Assembly: GCA_018667575.1 (NCBI GenBank)
Contig: JABIUA010000003.1
Coordinates: 1-40,964 of the forward strand
From: Methanobacteriota archaeon
GTDB taxonomy: Archaea; Thermoplasmatota; Poseidoniia; Poseidoniales; Poseidoniaceae
DNA length: 40,964 nt
Direction of reading: 5' to 3'
In this document: positions 37,320-40,964 of the stretch, piece by piece
Layout: each line of letters opens with the position of its first letter
Position numbering within the stretch: the first letter of the stretch is position 1
Notes under the pieces: model-generated
What the model saw: only the letters and a program-made list of their open reading frames with translations
Databases searched by the model: none
What the model was told of the DNA's origin: nothing
Position numbers and translations under genes: made by a program

Positions 37320-38751
37320 AGTAGAATAATCCTAGCCCACAAACTGCAATCCATGAACCAGTGGCAAAACCATAGCAAGATACCATTGAAAGGCATATCG
37401 CTAAGGAGAACTCTTTCTTTTTCTTTAGCAATAAATCCCAGTTAGAAGAAAGATGAATCGATAAGAAAAATAGAAACGATGAGGAAATCGTTGATGCTAT
37501 TGCAGCAGCAAAGAGTCCAGCACCTTGAGAATTATTCGCCTGCCAATCGATTAGCAAGTAACCAATAATCAACGCAAATAAGACTACTAGGCCGATGAAT
37601 AAAGTAAATTTCCATGGTTTTTCTCCAGCTTGTAATGCAGTATATGTTGGAGTTGATAATAAGGTTAAACACCAACCAGCGAGTAAAACCATGAATAAAT
37701 CGACTGCAGAAGCACCAAGAGAACCATCTACGTATTGTTCTGGAAAAGCCAAGGGTAAGAGGAAGTAAACAATTCCAGCGCCAGCAAATAACCCGACTGG
37801 TAGCAGCCCAAGGCATAAGTTCAACGAATTTTCTAACGCGGATTGAAATTTTATCGCATCTGTTCTAACTCCTCCCAGTACCGGTAGCAATGCAGCGCGT
37901 AACGCCTGCGGCACTACTAACCCAGCCAGCCATGCCAGTTGAGCGACATGAAAAATCGCTGCCGCATCAACACCAAGTTCACCAGCCACAAGGAATTTTT
38001 CGATTCTAACGACATATGGTAGAACTCCAAGTGTAATAGCAAATGGAAGTGCTTGAATGAGTAATGTTTTGTTATCGCTCCATGCAGTACCTAAAGAAGA
38101 CCAATTAGAACTCTCTGAGATAGAACCTCTTGGTAGAATGCTATACGAAAGACCTACTGCAATTACTAATCCTCCAATTGCCCCGATAAGAAAAATTATT
38201 GCAAAAGCAGTAACAGAGGTACTTTCTATGGAAAAAAGAATATAGTATCCAACTACAGTTATCGCTCTTTCAATTACTTTTGACCATGCTTCTAACTTAG
38301 CCTGGCCTGCCGCTCTAAGCCCTGAGCGAGGTGCGTATGAAGCGATATGGACTAGAGCGATCGACCCACAAATAACTATCAAACCAATGTATTCTTTCCA
38401 ATTTTCAATCATCAGTGGAACTCCAATTATGGCAAAAAGAATGAATGGTATTGAGCAAATAATTTGCAGTCGGTAAACTCTTATTATCGACGACCAAATT
38501 TTACTAACATCATTGGCTCCATCTCTCGCAATTAGGGTAGGTAGTCCCAAATCAATTATCAAAAAGAATGTTGCAAAAGCATCGAGTGCAATTATGTAAA
38601 TCCCATATGATTCAGTCAGGAGAGCCTTGGTTAGGACAATTTGACCCGCTAAGGCTAGAAAAATAGCAATCAAGTCCGAGCCAATCAACCAACTCGAGTC
38701 ACGACCCATCTGAGGTTTTCGGGTTTTGGAAGAGATTACAGCCTCGCCCAT
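37261..38751 (-). CDS. Polysaccharide biosynthesis flippase (MOP/Wzx-like)
   Basis: ~12 TM segments; DLGLPTLIARDGANDVSKIWSSIIRVYRLQ. Confidence 0.82.
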   Translation of the reverse strand: MGEAVISSKTRKPQMGRDSSWLIGSDLIAIFLALAGQIVLTKALLTESYGIYIIALDAFATFFLIIDLGLPTLIARDGANDVSKIWSSIIRVYRLQIICSIPFILFAIIGVPLMIENWKEYIGLIVICGSIALVHIASYAPRSGLRAAGQAKLEAWSKVIERAITVVGYYILFSIESTSVTAFAIIFLIGAIGGLVIAVGLSYSILPRGSISESSNWSSLGTAWSDNKTLLIQALPFAITLGVLPYVVRIEKFLVAGELGVDAAAIFHVAQLAWLAGLVVPQALRAALLPVLGGVRTDAIKFQSALENSLNLCLGLLPVGLFAGAGIVYFLLPLAFPEQYVDGSLGASAVDLFMVLLAGWCLTLLSTPTYTALQAGEKPWKFTLFIGLVVLFALIIGYLLIDWQANNSQGAGLFAAAIASTISSSFLFFLSIHLSSNWDLLLKKKKEFSLAICLSMVSCYGFATGSWIAVCGLGLFYFIPQGIQAMSPTVEPLPEE

Positions 38752-38838
38752 ATTTTGTCTTTATCGGTTCTAAACTTCAACCATCCGTGTAAGCACAGAT
38801 TGAAAGCAGGGTTTCACTACGGCTCAACAGGTGCGGGT

Positions 38839-39159
38839 ATGGTAGCGGCTGAATGGGTTGAATCTGAAGTTCTCAAAGCAGTGCCTGAGGCATTGGTTGA
38901 AGTAATCGATCTGCATGGTTCAGGTGACCATTTTCATGTTCGAATTATCACTGATAGTTTTGAAGGAATGAGACCACTGCAGAGGCAAAGAATGATTCTA
39001 GCAGTTATGAAGCAACATATACCAAGCCCGATTCATGCTCTTGATTTGAAGTGCATGACTCCTAAGCAAGCAGAAACTGCAGGTGATACTGCATTTGACC
39101 CACATGGCGGAGGCCGTGGAATTCACATTAACCGAATTAACAGACAAAAAAAAGAGTGA
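38839..39159 (+). CDS. BolA family protein
   Basis: VIDLHGSGDHFHVRIITDSFEGMRPLQRQRMILAVMKQHIPSPIHALDLKCMTPKQA; start moved to MVAAEWVESEVLKAVPEA (38839). Confidence 0.9.
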   Translation: MVAAEWVESEVLKAVPEALVEVIDLHGSGDHFHVRIITDSFEGMRPLQRQRMILAVMKQHIPSPIHALDLKCMTPKQAETAGDTAFDPHGGGRGIHINRINRQKKE

Positions 39160-39164
39160 GATAA

Positions 39165-39488
39165 ATGGATTGGACAGAACAAGAAATACAAGCAATAGTA
39201 GATGAACACGCTTTGGTGTTGTTCATGAAAGGAACGCCAAATGAACCACAATGCGGTTTCTCGAATAGAGCCGCACAAGTTCTTCAACAACTTGGAGAAC
39301 CATTTGCAGCAGTCAATATTTTGACAGACCCTAGGGCGATACCTTCGGTATGTAACTGGGCAGATTTCCCTACAATGCCTCAAGTTTATGTTCACGGAGA
39401 ACTCATTGGCGGGTCTGACATTGCTCTAGAGATGCTTCAAGATGGAAGCCTCAGAGAAATGTTTGATGCTGGACGAGACTCCAATTAA
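39165..39488 (+). CDS. Monothiol glutaredoxin, CGFS type (Grx4/GrxD-like)
   Basis: VLFMKGTPNEPQCGFSNRAAQVLQQLGEPFAAVNILTD...WADFPTMPQVYVHGELIGGSDIALEMLQDGSL. Confidence 0.95.
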   Translation: MDWTEQEIQAIVDEHALVLFMKGTPNEPQCGFSNRAAQVLQQLGEPFAAVNILTDPRAIPSVCNWADFPTMPQVYVHGELIGGSDIALEMLQDGSLREMFDAGRDSN

Positions 39489-39518
39489 ACTAATTATACA
39501 ATCAAAATCGGTGATTTG

Positions 39519-40748
39519 ATGGGACAGGAATCGAGACAGCTAGTAGTCGATGGAGGACAATCGATTGTTGATTTTGATAATAAAGCATTCAAGCCAATCC
39601 CTCAAGAGGGAATCGATTTAGCAGTTAAGGCAATGAGCGCTGGAGTTATGTATCGTTACCAACCAAAGAGTAAGGAACTCTCAATCACTGCAAAACTAGA
39701 ACATAGTTTCTCAAAATATATGGGTGTAAAGCACACAATTGGCACCAACTCATGTGGTTCTGCAATGTTCATCGCACTCAACATAGTTGGTGTAAAGCCT
39801 GGCGATAAAATTCTAACCAATGCTTTCACTTTCCATGCTGTACCTTCTGTCATTCAACACGCTAGAGCAATTCCAGTTCTGGTAGAGAGTAACCGCGAGT
39901 GGGCCATGAGCGCTGAAGACCTAGACAAGAAAGCAACAGAAACCGGAGCCAAGGTCTTACTCATGTCATACATGAGAGGCCACGTTCCTGATATGGACGC
40001 AGTAATGGAAGTAGTCAAGAAGCACGATTTGATTTTCATCGAAGACTGTGCGCATGCTTACGAAACTCTATGGAACGGAAAGTATCTTGGAAAATTCGGA
40101 CAAATCGGTTGTTTCTCAACCCAATCCTCCAAGGGAATGAGCGCAGGCGAAGGTGGAATCTTCATTACCGATAATGATGAATATGCTGCTAAGGCTGCTC
40201 TTTATGCAGGCTCTTATGAGAGGCTATGGACCAAGCATTTCGACCTCGACCCTGAAATCATGGATAGATTACAAAATCAAATTCCAGGTTATTCTATGCG
40301 TATGCAAGAAGTGACTGCAGCAATGTTGACACCACAAATCGAACGTCTTCCTAAAATCAAGAAAATTCATGTCGAAAATTGGAATCTTCTTCACAGCCTA
40401 ATTCACGGCCATGATAATATCGAAATCCCAATGCCACTGCCTCAAGTAGACAGTTTCTGTGATACAATGCAATTCCATTTGACCGGACTTTCCCGCGAAA
40501 AGGCAGACCAATTCATCGATTTGATGAAGATGGAAAATGTTCCAATGCAAATATTTGGGGCTAAGCGTAATGCTAGAGATTATCGTCAATGGGAATATGT
40601 TGAAGCGCATAAGGAAGAGTTAGGGGAAACCATTGCTAACATTGAATTTGCCTGTGACCTATCTCTTCAACCACATTTGACTCAAGATAATATTCGAGTT
40701 ATGGCTCAAGTTATTGGTGAAGTACTCGCCTACATTAATGCCCAATAA
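39519..40748 (+). CDS. DegT/DnrJ/EryC1/StrS family PLP aminotransferase
   Basis: GTNSCGSAMFIALNIVGVKPGDKILTNAFTFHAVPSVIQHA; IEDCAHAYE; CFSTQSSKGMSAGEGG with PLP-Lys position. Confidence 0.92.
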   Translation: MGQESRQLVVDGGQSIVDFDNKAFKPIPQEGIDLAVKAMSAGVMYRYQPKSKELSITAKLEHSFSKYMGVKHTIGTNSCGSAMFIALNIVGVKPGDKILTNAFTFHAVPSVIQHARAIPVLVESNREWAMSAEDLDKKATETGAKVLLMSYMRGHVPDMDAVMEVVKKHDLIFIEDCAHAYETLWNGKYLGKFGQIGCFSTQSSKGMSAGEGGIFITDNDEYAAKAALYAGSYERLWTKHFDLDPEIMDRLQNQIPGYSMRMQEVTAAMLTPQIERLPKIKKIHVENWNLLHSLIHGHDNIEIPMPLPQVDSFCDTMQFHLTGLSREKADQFIDLMKMENVPMQIFGAKRNARDYRQWEYVEAHKEELGETIANIEFACDLSLQPHLTQDNIRVMAQVIGEVLAYINAQ

Positions 40749-40758
40749 ATTTAGATTT

Positions 40759-40964
40759 TCAAAATCTAAAGTAAATGAAGTCAACAGTTTCTGCTGGTCT
40801 CAACAAAAAGGTAAACGAAACCAAAGTTCCACATATCAGACCCCACACTAACGGGTTTTGTTTAGAGATCCAAATTTTAAGTCCACCCATTTTACCACTG
40901 ATCCCGTGTATTAAAATAAACAGCCCAACCAAACAAATAGGTAATAATTTAATTTCAGGCAATA
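40759..40964 (-). CDS. Membrane protein, N-terminus beyond window end
   Basis: Hydrophobic ORF with stop at 40759, open to window end. Confidence 0.5.
   Translation of the reverse strand, partial: LPEIKLLPICLVGLFILIHGISGKMGGLKIWISKQNPLVWGLICGTLVSFTFLLRPAETVDFIYFRF

Noticed and set aside
1-40964. Provirus, integrative element or classical defence island
   Set aside because: No integrase, transposase, capsid, terminase, restriction-modification or Cas genes; content is mainly housekeeping plus surface functions.

Overview
This window appears to be archaeal, low-GC, gene-dense chromosome. TFB, both DNA topoisomerase VI subunits, pantoate kinase and phosphopantoate-beta-alanine ligase set the domain. 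The Asp-rich TSP3 surface protein and the membrane-anchored winged-helix protein fit marine Thermoplasmatota (Poseidoniales/Marine Group II), but that lineage is inference. I support about 39 CDSs, two of them cut by the window edges, and see no rRNA, tRNA, CRISPR array or transposon. Recognisable content: top6A/top6B, an aconitase/IPM-dehydratase fusion with the swivel domain first, tfb, RNase HI, gcvH, THEP1 NTPase, tandem TerB-like paralogs, GtrA plus a short UDP-sugar dehydrogenase, archaeal CoA genes around nadC, a TPD/CDIN1-like nuclease, a bacterial-type leuS, a GHMP sugar kinase, a membrane-tethered tandem-wHTH regulator, a secreted WD40+TSP3 protein, a wHTH-STAND ATPase, thioredoxin, rpe, a glycosyltransferase and flippase, BolA + CGFS monothiol glutaredoxin, and a DegT aminotransferase. 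The best leads are the BolA-Grx pair, the TPD/CDIN1 homolog, the transmembrane wHTH protein with a perfect 7-1-7 palindrome upstream, the WD40-TSP3 surface protein, the wHTH-STAND protein, the TerB pair, and inverted repeats overlapping ribosome-binding sites.
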